Part shown: positions 49,192-58,964 of the stretch, in pieces
Layout of the letters: every line of letters starts with the position of its first letter
Numbering within the stretch: position 1 is the stretch's first letter
From: Planctomycetota bacterium
GTDB lineage: Bacteria > Planctomycetota > Phycisphaerae > Phycisphaerales > SM1A02
DNA length: 64,000 bases
Assembly: GCA_003671025.1 (NCBI GenBank)
Contig: QWPW01000006.1
Span: 1-64,000, forward strand
Direction: 5' to 3'
Program-made: the position numbers and the translations under genes
Notes under the pieces: model-generated
What the model saw: the letters and a program-made list of their open reading frames with translations, nothing else
Database searches by the model: none
Told to the model about the DNA's origin: nothing

Positions 49192-50265
49192 ATGAACTTC
49201 ACCTCCACACTTGCCTCGTTGGTCAGCGCTGCGAGCACCTCGGTGCACGGGGCTCACGCGCTGCTCGCGTCCGAAGGCAGTCCACTCGACCACGTGCTCG
49301 ACAAGCCATCGGCGCTGTCCACGATGTTCGGGCTTGACTCGGCCGACATCAAACTCAGCGTTGTCTCGCTCGTCGTCGGCGGCCTGCTGACGTTCTGCCT
49401 GCTGATGCTTTCGGCTCGCCGCATCGGCACCGGATCTGCCGCGCAAGGCACCGACCGCTACCTCACCAAGGGGCGCATCGCGCAACTCATCGAAGTCATG
49501 GTGCAGGGACTGCGCGATGGCGTGCTCGAGCCGATGTTGGGCAAGCGCACCTCTGACTACTACCTGCCGTTCTTCCTCTCGCTGTTCTTCTTCGTGCTGA
49601 CGCTCAATCTGTTCGGCCTCATCCCGCTGGCGGATATGCAAGAGTTCGTGCACAAGCTCACCAGCTCGCACGACCATGCAGGTGAACACGCTGGTCATGC
49701 CGCGAGTCCGATTTACTTCGGCGGCACGGCGACCGCGTCCATCTCGGTGACCGCGGGCTTGGCCACGATTTCGTTCTTCGTGATCTTGCTCCACTCGCTG
49801 CGCGAACTCGGCGTCAAGGGTTTCCTCGAGCACATGTGCGGCGGCAAGGAACTGCTCAACGGACCCAAGGGACTGTTGCTGGTCGTGCCCATCCTCTTTG
49901 TCGTTGAGATCCTCGGCCTCATCATCAAGCCCGCCGCGTTGGCCATCCGTCTGTTCGCCAACATGCTCGCGGGCCACACGTTGTTGGCCACGATCTTCAT
50001 GTTTACGGGCATGGCTCTGAAAGCCGGCGGTTGGGGCTTTGCCGCGCCAATTGGCCTTGTTTCCGCGATCTTCGCGATCGCGATTAGTTTCCTCGAACTC
50101 TTTGTCGCCTTCCTTCAGGCGTTCGTCTTCATGTTCCTCACTGCGGTGTTCATCGGAATGATGAGTCATCACGGTGACGATCACGGCGCTGATCATGAGA
50201 CTGATCATGAGGCTGGCCACAAAGAAGGGCACGGACATGGCGTAGCCCATGCGTCCGCGCACTGA
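49192..50265 (+). CDS. atpB: ATP synthase F0 subunit a, with His-rich tail
   Basis: The product is 357 residues, ~85 longer than E. coli subunit a. It forms the proton half-channels. The conserved Arg lies in ALAIRLFANMLAGHT, and the helices LPFFLSLFFFVLTLNLFGLIP and FVAFLQAFVFMFLTAVFI are typical. Two His-rich insertions stand out: SSHDHAGEHAGHA in a periplasm-side loop and a C-terminal tail with 10 His in 32 residues (repeating DH-x-x-DH) after FIGMM. They could bind metal or buffer protons; this is an inference. The long N-terminal ~80 residues are also extra. Confidence 0.93.
   Translation: MNFTSTLASLVSAASTSVHGAHALLASEGSPLDHVLDKPSALSTMFGLDSADIKLSVVSLVVGGLLTFCLLMLSARRIGTGSAAQGTDRYLTKGRIAQLIEVMVQGLRDGVLEPMLGKRTSDYYLPFFLSLFFFVLTLNLFGLIPLADMQEFVHKLTSSHDHAGEHAGHAASPIYFGGTATASISVTAGLATISFFVILLHSLRELGVKGFLEHMCGGKELLNGPKGLLLVVPILFVVEILGLIIKPAALAIRLFANMLAGHTLLATIFMFTGMALKAGGWGFAAPIGLVSAIFAIAISFLELFVAFLQAFVFMFLTAVFIGMMSHHGDDHGADHETDHEAGHKEGHGHGVAHASAH
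50188..50223 (+). repeat. 12-nt tandem repeat in the atpB His-tail
   Basis: GCTGATCATGAG, ACTGATCATGAG and the diverged GCTGGCCACAAA are consecutive and in frame, encoding AD-H-E / TD-H-E. Confidence 0.75.
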
Positions 50266-50276
50266 CCGCAGATTGA

Positions 50277-50747
<471 letters not shown>

Positions 50748-50989
50748 TCAGGCACTGATGAAGGACTGATTTGCGTTGACTGACAAATCGGCGAATTGCG
50801 GCGGTCACACCGTTGCAGTCTTGCGTCGAGGCTTGCGTCAGAAGACAAATTTTCGGTTGCCGCCGAGGACACTCGGCGGCAACCTTTCCGATCCGCGACT
50901 TGCGGATCGAACGACTGCTCTCCACCGGAATCGTCTTGATTCGCGGATTGTTCACGGTTCGACTCGATCACCATTCGCTGGATTTTCCT

Positions 50990-51505
50990 ATGAACGCGCT
51001 CATCGCCGCCAGCCCACTTGCTCCTGATGTGATCGGTTTCACGACCGCGATCATCGTCTTCCTCGCCTTCTTCATCGTCACCGCCAAGTTGGTGTGGCCG
51101 AAGATCATCGCGGGCCTTGATGAGCGTTACGCCAAGATCCGTGGCGAGATTGATGCCGCGGAAGCCGCGCGCCATGAAGCGCAATCGGCGCAGAAGAAGT
51201 TCGAAGAGAAGTTGCAGCAAGCACAAGCCGAAGCCGCCGCGACCATCGCCTCCGCGCAGGCCATCGCGCGCAAAGCAGGCGATGAACTTCGTGCGCGCAA
51301 CGAGGTGGAGCTCGCCGACATGAAGGCGCGCGCTGTTGCTGACATCCAAGCCGCGAAAGAGAACGCGGTCAAAGAACTCAACGATCACGCCGTCGGGTTG
51401 GCCACCACCATGGCGAGCAAGATTCTCCGCCGCGAAGTGAGCGCGGGCGATCAGTCGCGTTTGGTGACCGAAAGCCTCGCCGAGCTCGTGCGCGGCCGTA
51501 ACTGA
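50990..51505 (+). CDS. atpF: ATP synthase F0 subunit b
   Basis: The product is 171 residues. One N-terminal helix (VIGFTTAIIVFLAFFIVTAKLVW) anchors a long charged coiled coil (EIDAAEAARHEAQSAQKKFEEK) that forms the stator stalk. The start at 50990 is the ATG just before this helix; the in-frame extension to 50813 is not membrane-like. It lies between atpE and atpH with the expected order. Confidence 0.92.
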   Translation: MNALIAASPLAPDVIGFTTAIIVFLAFFIVTAKLVWPKIIAGLDERYAKIRGEIDAAEAARHEAQSAQKKFEEKLQQAQAEAAATIASAQAIARKAGDELRARNEVELADMKARAVADIQAAKENAVKELNDHAVGLATTMASKILRREVSAGDQSRLVTESLAELVRGRN

Positions 51506-51597
51506 CTGCGACGCGCGTTGTGCGCGACTGCCGTACTTCCACTCGCTTCGCTCGTATCGCTCTCTGACCTCCGCGCCACTTCTTTCGTCAAGCTCCA

Positions 51598-52203
51598 ATG
51601 GCCAACACCAAGCACATCGACAAAATCGCCAGCGTGTACGCCAAGAGTCTTCTCGAGGTGTGCGACAAGATGGGCGGCAACGCCGTCGCGCAAGCATGCG
51701 CGAGCGAACTCGAAGGCATCGCCGAGATCATTCGATCTGATCGCGCGTTCGCCGAGTTTCTCAAGACTCCGATCATCGGTGACGCGGCGCGCACTGCGTC
51801 GCTCGACAAGATCGTCAAAGGTCGCGTCTCTGATTTGGTCTATCGCTTTGTCATGGTGCTCGCCGATCACGGCCGCGGTGGTCGACTCGCAGACGTTGCC
51901 GATGCATTCGACGCGCTGTTGCAAGAGCGACTCGGTCGCATCGAAGTCGACATGTTCACCGTGGACGGCCGCGCTGATGACGAGGTCATCGCCACCGTCA
52001 AAGCACGCGTGAAAGAAGCGTTTTCCAAAGACGCGGTGCTTCATCAGTACGCGGACAGCGCCATGATTGGCGGCGTCAAACTTCGCATCGGCGATCAACT
52101 CATCGACGGCTCGGTCGCGACCCAATTGCGCGCGATGCGCGATGCCGTTGCCGCACGCGGCTCGGGCGCGATTCGCTCGCGACCCAGTGACTTTCTCGGC
52201 TAA
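51598..52203 (+). CDS. atpH: ATP synthase F1 subunit delta
   Basis: The product is 201 residues. Delta links the b stalk to F1. The N-terminal IASVYAKSLLEVCDK matches the RYAxAL helix, and VLHQYADSAMIGGVKLRIGDQLIDGSV is the conserved C-terminal signature. A 93-base gap separates it from atpF and 148 bases from atpA. Confidence 0.92.
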   Translation: MANTKHIDKIASVYAKSLLEVCDKMGGNAVAQACASELEGIAEIIRSDRAFAEFLKTPIIGDAARTASLDKIVKGRVSDLVYRFVMVLADHGRGGRLADVADAFDALLQERLGRIEVDMFTVDGRADDEVIATVKARVKEAFSKDAVLHQYADSAMIGGVKLRIGDQLIDGSVATQLRAMRDAVAARGSGAIRSRPSDFLG

Positions 52204-52350
52204 CCAACTTCAAATCACACATGCCAAAGCGAGTCTCTCGCCTGCGCATCGTTTCACTTTCCCTCCCGACTTTCGCAACACAACACACGCAGATTCAGCA
52301 GTGGCCACGGACGAGAGTCAAGGCACCGCATTTACCACGAGGACACATCC

Positions 52351-53913
<1,563 letters not shown>

Positions 53914-53959
53914 TCAGTAGAGCGAGAGCTGAGCTTCGAACTCGCAACGATTCAAAATA

Positions 53960-53989
53960 GAGGGCGCCGCAAATTGCGGCGCCCTCTTT
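53960..53989. terminator. Bidirectional terminator after atpA
   Basis: A perfect 11-bp stem GAGGGCGCCGC / GCGGCGCCCTC (53960-53970, 53976-53986) is followed by TTTC on plus and by TATTTTG on minus. It separates the convergent atpA and 54033-54524 genes. Confidence 0.92.
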
Positions 53990-54032
53990 CATTGGATCAT
54001 GTGTTGTAAACAGCAGCTTGATGTGCGCGTGA

Positions 54033-54524
54033 CTAGCTGCGTTTGTTGTCTGCGTTCTTTCCGCTCCGAGATACGCTCACGCCAGACGATCCGCCTACAG
54101 CCATGCCCACGAACGCGGCGGCAAGGGTGCTCCACGCGCGCCACGATGGGTAATCAATCCACCGCGCCGACTCGCTGAGCGTGAGCGTGCTGATGCGCAG
54201 TAGCGGTCGCTGAAGCGCGCTTCCCTCGATCGCGCCCGACGCAACGAGTCCGCCGAGGACTGTCGAGATCAGCAGCAGCAACGCCATCCCGCCGCGACCG
54301 CCGAGTCGTCCTGCGACGAATCCACCGATGAGTCCGCCGATGAGCGTCACGGTCAACGCGACGAACGTCCAGTTCTCCGTGGCGCCCCAGCCCCCGTCGG
54401 CAAAAACGAATTCGTCGCCGAGGCCGCGATAGCAGGCGTAGGTGCCGACGATGATGGCGATGATCCCCACCATGAATCCCACCCATGCGCCAAAGGGCGC
54501 TCGCAGACATCCGGTGCATCCCAT
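54033..54524 (-). CDS. Small multi-pass membrane protein, unknown family
   Basis: The product is 163 residues from the ATG at 54524, chosen for the GAGG 8 nt upstream. It opens with MGCTGCLRAPFGAWVG (CTGC pair) and has four hydrophobic helices: FMVGIIAIIVGTYACY, FVALTVTLIGGLIGGFVAGRL, MALLLLISTVLGGLVASG and LAAAFVGMAVGGSSG. Gly-zipper-like runs in the second and fourth suggest tight packing. I do not recognise the family. It follows the epimerase gene in the same direction. Confidence 0.65.
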   Translation of the reverse strand: MGCTGCLRAPFGAWVGFMVGIIAIIVGTYACYRGLGDEFVFADGGWGATENWTFVALTVTLIGGLIGGFVAGRLGGRGGMALLLLISTVLGGLVASGAIEGSALQRPLLRISTLTLSESARWIDYPSWRAWSTLAAAFVGMAVGGSSGVSVSRSGKNADNKRS

Positions 54525-54642
54525 ATGAAATCCTCTTGAAGCGCGCCTGCTCGCATTACTGCTGCGGGCGCTGGTCCATGTCTTGATCGATGTCGTGAGG
54601 CGTGTCGCGAGGCATGTGAGTATCGCCCACACGCTGATGGCG

Positions 54643-55680
54643 CTACTGCCGTCCCTGAATTCCGATCATCGTCCCCAGCCCCGCGGAAAGTTGAATCTGT
54701 GCGCGAAAATCTAACAATTTCGCGGCGGCCTCGGTGTGTGCGACGCTGTGTTTGACCTCGCCCTCGCGCGCGGGTTGGTGCAACACCGCGACTTCTCGCG
54801 TCGCCAATCGTTGCATCAGATCCGCGAGGACGGCGATTGAAGTGGCCACACCGGTACCGATGTTGAGCACAGCTCCGCCGAGTGGTTTCGTCGCCTCAAG
54901 TGCAACGATCAAGGCACGGGCAACATCGGTGACGTGCACGAAGTCACGGGTTTGCGTGCCGTCGCCGTAAAGTGTGATCGCTTCGTTCATCGTGATGCGC
55001 TCGGCGAAGCGGGCGATGACTGCCGCATAGCTCGAGTGCGGATTTTGTCGCGGCCCGTACACATTGAAGAATCGCATCGACACGCCATCAGGTGCGCTGT
55101 GTGCCAGGGTGTGTGCCACGGTGTGTGCCGCGGTGTGTTTCGTCGTGTCGCCGTGTTCTCCGCGCGCAAACGCGCGCACTTGTGTCTCGCCGTTGAGTTT
55201 GCTCGTCGCGTAGGGCGACATCGGTTGTGGCTCCATCGACTCGATGTGCGGCGCGCATTGATCGCCGTACGCACTCGAACTCGCGGCGAACACCACGCGC
55301 CGCACACCTGCCGCGCGCGCGCCGTCGAGCAGCGTGCGCGTGCCTTCGACATTGACTCGTTGATACAACTCAGGCGATACGACGCTCTCTGCCACCGATG
55401 TCTTCGCCGCAAGATGCACGACGTCGCTCACGCCCTCGAGCGCGCGCGCCACCGCGACCGGCGACTCGATCGACCCTTCGCAAATCTCAAGTTTCGCCTC
55501 GAGTTTGTCCGTGAGGTGCGCGAGATTCTCTTTGCGCCCGCTGCTGAAATCATCGAGCACACGCACGCGCACTCCGTGATGCAGCAGCGCTTCACACACA
55601 TGCGATCCGATGAAGCCAGCGCCACCAGTGACCAACACCGTGCGCACCGTGTCGGCGTCGCTGCGTGGCAATCCTCGCAT
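54643..55680 (-). CDS. NAD-dependent sugar epimerase/dehydratase (GalE-like SDR)
   Basis: The product is 345 residues. The Rossmann motif TGGAGFIGSHV is at the N-terminus, SSSAYG and YATSK (the Tyr-x-x-x-Lys pair) form the active site, and RFFNVYGPRQNPHSSYAAVI and GDGTQTRDFVHVTDVA match UDP-glucose-4-epimerase-like enzymes. A surface insertion TKHTAAHTVAHTLAHSAP comes from a 12-nt tandem repeat and is absent from normal enzymes. The ATG at 55680 overlaps the pcp stop (TGATG), so it is coupled to pcp. The substrate sugar is not known. Confidence 0.9.
   Translation of the reverse strand: MRGLPRSDADTVRTVLVTGGAGFIGSHVCEALLHHGVRVRVLDDFSSGRKENLAHLTDKLEAKLEICEGSIESPVAVARALEGVSDVVHLAAKTSVAESVVSPELYQRVNVEGTRTLLDGARAAGVRRVVFAASSSAYGDQCAPHIESMEPQPMSPYATSKLNGETQVRAFARGEHGDTTKHTAAHTVAHTLAHSAPDGVSMRFFNVYGPRQNPHSSYAAVIARFAERITMNEAITLYGDGTQTRDFVHVTDVARALIVALEATKPLGGAVLNIGTGVATSIAVLADLMQRLATREVAVLHQPAREGEVKHSVAHTEAAAKLLDFRAQIQLSAGLGTMIGIQGRQ
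55096..55143. repeat. 12-nt tandem repeat inside the epimerase gene
   Basis: GCTGTGTGCCAG, GGTGTGTGCCAC, GGTGTGTGCCGC and GGTGTGTTTCGT follow each other on plus. They encode the AHT-rich loop on minus. Confidence 0.85.
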
Positions 55681-56393
55681 CAAGATGAAGCCTTTCGTGC
55701 GCGTTGGTCCTGATCGGAGTGTGCGTGATGATCAAGCAGTTGCGTACCCGCATTCATTCTCATCGGGTTGGAACGCAATATCGCCGCGCACGCATCAAGC
55801 GCCGCATGGATTCCGCGCGTCGCGCTCTCGATGTCCATCGAAGGTCCTCCGCGCGTGCGCGCTTGCTCAGGCAGCTGCGGTACGTGGATGAACCCCGCTG
55901 CGCCTAGCGAACTGTGCGCGAGCAATCGATACATCAGTTCGTTGCACAAGAAACTACCCGCGCTGAGCGAGAGTGTTCCCGCAACTTCCGCCGCGCGACA
56001 CGCCTCGAGCATTTCACGCACAGGCAGCGTGGTGAATCGCGCAGCGACGTCGCCGTCGATGACCGGCGTGTCGATCACTTGCGCGCCCGCGTTGTCAGCG
56101 ATGCGAGAGTCGCGCAAGTTGATCGCGACGCGTTCGAAGTGAATGCTGTCGGCCTTGCCACTTTCACCGAGCGCGATCACCGCTTCGGGTCTCAGCGCAT
56201 CAAGCGCTGGCTCGAGGATGGACCATGCGCTTGCCGGTTCAACGCCACCGATGACGGGCAACGTCAAGTATGCGCGCGTGCCGCAAATACAAGGGGTTTT
56301 CTCTAGGAGATCGCTGATGAGCATCGTCGGATTGACGGTGCTTCCGCCAAACGGTTCGAACGAAGTCACGAGGATGAGCGGGCGTGATGGCAT
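55680..56393 (-). CDS. pcp: Pyroglutamyl-peptidase I
   Basis: The product is 237 residues. It removes N-terminal pyroglutamate (peptidase family C15). The motif VTSFEPFGGSTVNP opens the protein; the catalytic triad is Glu87 in FERVAIN, Cys150 in SAGSFLCNELMY and His170 in GFIHVPQLPEQ. It is ~20 residues longer than the usual 215, with a His/Asp/Arg-rich C-terminal tail. No ribosome-binding site precedes the ATG at 56393. It overlaps the epimerase gene by one base. Confidence 0.93.
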   Translation of the reverse strand: MPSRPLILVTSFEPFGGSTVNPTMLISDLLEKTPCICGTRAYLTLPVIGGVEPASAWSILEPALDALRPEAVIALGESGKADSIHFERVAINLRDSRIADNAGAQVIDTPVIDGDVAARFTTLPVREMLEACRAAEVAGTLSLSAGSFLCNELMYRLLAHSSLGAAGFIHVPQLPEQARTRGGPSMDIESATRGIHAALDACAAILRSNPMRMNAGTQLLDHHAHSDQDQRARKASS

Positions 56394-56447
56394 AGAGAAA
56401 TGTTTGCCAACGGCGATTGAGACGAGTGCGCATCACGCGCGACGCGA

Positions 56448-56900
56448 TTACTCCCCGATGTCCTCAGCCCACAGATCAGGCTTCTCACGCTTCATCCGTT
56501 CCATGAGTGCGATGCAACGCGCATCGTCGACCACCACGAGTTCGGCACCGTTGGCGCGCATCCAATCTTCCGCGCCCATGAATGTGCGGTTCTCGCCGAT
56601 CACCACCCGCGGAACTTTGAACAAGATCGCCGTGCCCGAACACATCGAGCAAGGCGAGAGTGTGGACACCAATGTGAGCGAGCGCCAATCGCGACGACGT
56701 CCCGCGCGACGAATGCAATCGACTTCCGCATGCGCGGTGGGATCGCCCGATTGCACGCGCTGGTTGTGGCCCGCGGCGACGACGTTTCCGTTCGCGTCGA
56801 GCAATGAACTGCCGATGGGAATGCCGCCTTCACGCCAACCCTTTTCGGCCATCTCGATGGCCGCATCAAGTCCGCGACGAATCCATTCAGTGCTGATCAT
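56448..56900 (-). CDS. Cytosine-deaminase-like nucleoside/base deaminase
   Basis: The product is 150 residues. The zinc site is HAE (His57, Glu59) in PTAHAEVDC and PCxxC (Cys84, Cys87) in LSPCSMCSG. The TFMGAEDWMRANGAELVVVDD segment and the final WAEDIGE end are typical of fungal-type cytosine deaminase (Fcy1). It is most likely a cytosine or isocytosine deaminase of pyrimidine salvage; a guanine-type activity cannot be excluded. GATACT ends 7 nt before the ATG at 56900, a weaker version of the leaderless motif. Confidence 0.87.
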   Translation of the reverse strand: MISTEWIRRGLDAAIEMAEKGWREGGIPIGSSLLDANGNVVAAGHNQRVQSGDPTAHAEVDCIRRAGRRRDWRSLTLVSTLSPCSMCSGTAILFKVPRVVIGENRTFMGAEDWMRANGAELVVVDDARCIALMERMKREKPDLWAEDIGE

Positions 56901-56970
56901 GCGGTGCAGTATCAGCACCGCCGCGCGTTTTGCAACAACGCGAAGCGCAATGGTCCCCGACCCAATCGGC

Positions 56971-58803
56971 TTAGCTCGGAAGCGTTCCTTGCACAGGAAG
57001 CGCGGCGCCTCCGGCATAGTTGTCACTGCGCAAGACATAGAGCGCATGCTGCGCGCGACTGCAGGCGGTGAGGATCGCTTCGTACTCAACGTTGGCGCTC
57101 GCGCCCGCGACGTCGTGCAAGATGACGACTGCAGCCTCGAGCCCCTTGAAGCGATGCAGCGTTTCGTGGCGCAAACACGGCGGATCGGTGTCTTCGCGAC
57201 GCACCGCGCGTTCGAGTGGAAGCAGGGGAATTCCTGCGATTTCGCCCCATCCCGCCAACACCGTGCGCTCGTACTTGAAGGGCGAGATCAGCGCGATGTC
57301 CTCCGCGCGCACGTCTTCCTCGTCAACGAGATGACGCACGATGCTCTCGATGGCGCGGCGTTGCGCAGCGATGTCGCCATGCGCGTACTCGGCCACGACT
57401 ACCGTCTGTCCCGCGCGCATCGATGGCGGCGAAGTGAACTCCTCCATGCGCGCAGGGTTGAGCGATTTCAAGAACTCGCTGATGGTCACGGAATTGCGCA
57501 GGTTCTCGCGCAGCTGCAAAGGCTGACCGAATCGAGCGCGCAGCTCTGCGTCTGGCGTTGCTTCGTAGAGCACTTGATTGCGATCGTAGAAGAAGGCGAC
57601 GCGCGTGCGAGGATTTGCACACAGCGCATCGAGCACGCGCATCATCGTGGGCGAAAAATCTTGCCCCTCATCCACGATGATCGAATCGAAGTGACCGAAG
57701 TCGCCTGCGTGTGCCGCGCGTTCGAGTGCAGTGAGCAACGCATCAAAGTACTCGGGCGTGTTTTCGTCGGCGGGGAGCTGGCAGCGTCCGTGCGCAGCGG
57801 CGGCGGCGAGCGCGTAGAGGCGCGCGACCACGCATTCGCGCGCGCGAATTTCATCGAGCGACGTGTCGTTGCGTACCGGATGCGCATGGAGTCGCGCCGT
57901 GAGCGCCGCCGCAAGAGGGATGTTGAAGCACAGCACCAACGTGCGTCGTTTCTGTGCCAAATCGCGATGCGCGCGATAGAGCGCCGCGTAAGTCTTGCCC
58001 GTGCCGGGATAGCCGTCAATCGACACGCGATCGATCCCATGCGCCGCATTCATGATGCTGCGCACCGGACGCAAGAAATCCGATTCGACGAGGCGCGCGT
58101 TGCCGATTTCGTCGCGCACGCCCAGTTGTGTTCGTGTTGAGGGCAGTAGAAAACGCGCGACCAATTGCGCAACACACGACTCGGCGCCCAGCGACACTTC
58201 GGGATAGCGCTGCGCCAATGCTTGAAACAAGTCTTCGATTTCTCGGCGCAATACCGCGGGATTTCGGCATTTGGCCGCATCGAGAATGTGCTCGCGGATC
58301 TCCAACGGGAGCGCCTCGTCGGGCGCGTCTTCGTCTTTGCGCGCATGTTTGCGCGTGGGCTCTGGAAGAACTTCAGCGTCAACCAGCGCGACCAGCCAAC
58401 CATGGAGATAGGGTAGTTTCTTCGCGTCATGCATCGCGTGCTTGGACATCGCGCGCACCAACGCGTGCATTGATCCAACGGCTTGCTTGGGTGCGCCGCG
58501 GTGATCGATGCGAATTTCATCGCGCACCACCCGGTGCCAACCATGCTTCGCACTAAAGCGGTAATCGCCGCCCTTGACTTCGATGACGATCATTCCGCGC
58601 GTGGGATCGATGACCAGAAAGTCGATCTCGCGCGTTCCCACGCGGTCGGGATCTTGCACCAACAGATTTTGAATCACGGTCCACGACGTCTCCGCGAGCG
58701 CCTCTTCGAGCAACGCGCGAAAGACCAGTTCGGGTTGGTTGCTTGCGCGAGTCGCGCCGTCAGGCCACAACTCATCGGGGACACGAGGAAAGAATTCCGC
58801 CAT
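56971..58803 (-). CDS. NERD-nuclease / superfamily 1 helicase fusion
   Basis: The product is 610 residues. Residues 22-115 form a NERD-type PD-(D/E)xK nuclease: Asp61 in REIDFLVID and Glu75-x-Lys77 in IEVKGG. A helical linker follows, then a UvrD/PcrA-like helicase: GYPGTGKT (264-271), DEGQDF (378-383, Walker B), FFYDRNQVLYE, and the C-terminal LHRFKGLEAAVVIL and ILTACSRAQHALYVL (motifs V and VI). It may act in DNA repair. NERD-helicases also occur among phage-defence proteins of the Nhi type, so a defence role is possible, but no other defence gene is adjacent. TACACT ends 7 nt before the start. Confidence 0.9.
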   Translation of the reverse strand: MAEFFPRVPDELWPDGATRASNQPELVFRALLEEALAETSWTVIQNLLVQDPDRVGTREIDFLVIDPTRGMIVIEVKGGDYRFSAKHGWHRVVRDEIRIDHRGAPKQAVGSMHALVRAMSKHAMHDAKKLPYLHGWLVALVDAEVLPEPTRKHARKDEDAPDEALPLEIREHILDAAKCRNPAVLRREIEDLFQALAQRYPEVSLGAESCVAQLVARFLLPSTRTQLGVRDEIGNARLVESDFLRPVRSIMNAAHGIDRVSIDGYPGTGKTYAALYRAHRDLAQKRRTLVLCFNIPLAAALTARLHAHPVRNDTSLDEIRARECVVARLYALAAAAAHGRCQLPADENTPEYFDALLTALERAAHAGDFGHFDSIIVDEGQDFSPTMMRVLDALCANPRTRVAFFYDRNQVLYEATPDAELRARFGQPLQLRENLRNSVTISEFLKSLNPARMEEFTSPPSMRAGQTVVVAEYAHGDIAAQRRAIESIVRHLVDEEDVRAEDIALISPFKYERTVLAGWGEIAGIPLLPLERAVRREDTDPPCLRHETLHRFKGLEAAVVILHDVAGASANVEYEAILTACSRAQHALYVLRSDNYAGGAALPVQGTLPS

Positions 58804-58810
58804 GCGGGCG

Positions 58811-58816
58811 AGTGTA
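58811..58816 (-). promoter_or_regulatory. -10-like TACACT of the NERD-helicase gene
   Basis: GATACACT on minus ends 7 nt before the ATG at 58803; no ribosome-binding site. Confidence 0.45.
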
Positions 58817-58879
58817 TCGCGAGCACTTCGCGCCAAGGTCAATCCTCGTGATTGAGCCGAACCCGACGCATCATTTACA

Positions 58880-58913
58880 TAAAAGAACGGAGCGCGTCCT
58901 GCGACGCGCTCCG
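58880..58913 (-). terminator. Terminator of ftsK
   Basis: On minus, CGGAGCGCGTC pairs with GACGCGCTCCG over a GCAG loop and is followed by TTCTTTTATG. It separates ftsK from the helicase gene. Confidence 0.82.
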
Positions 58914-58964
58914 AAGTATTGATCTTGTTTTCAAGGCCTTTGCGGCCAGTGCCACTCGCGGCGT

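Noticed and set aside
56143..58140. 665-codon open frame on plus, antisense to the deaminase and helicase genes
   Set aside because: It is the shadow of two well-supported minus-strand genes; its composition is Arg/His-rich, typical of antisense GC-rich frames, and no domain is visible.
56971..58803. A defence island around the NERD-helicase
   Set aside because: Its neighbours are ftsK, a base deaminase, pcp and an epimerase; no toxin, restriction or mobile gene is adjacent, so only the single protein is kept as a candidate.
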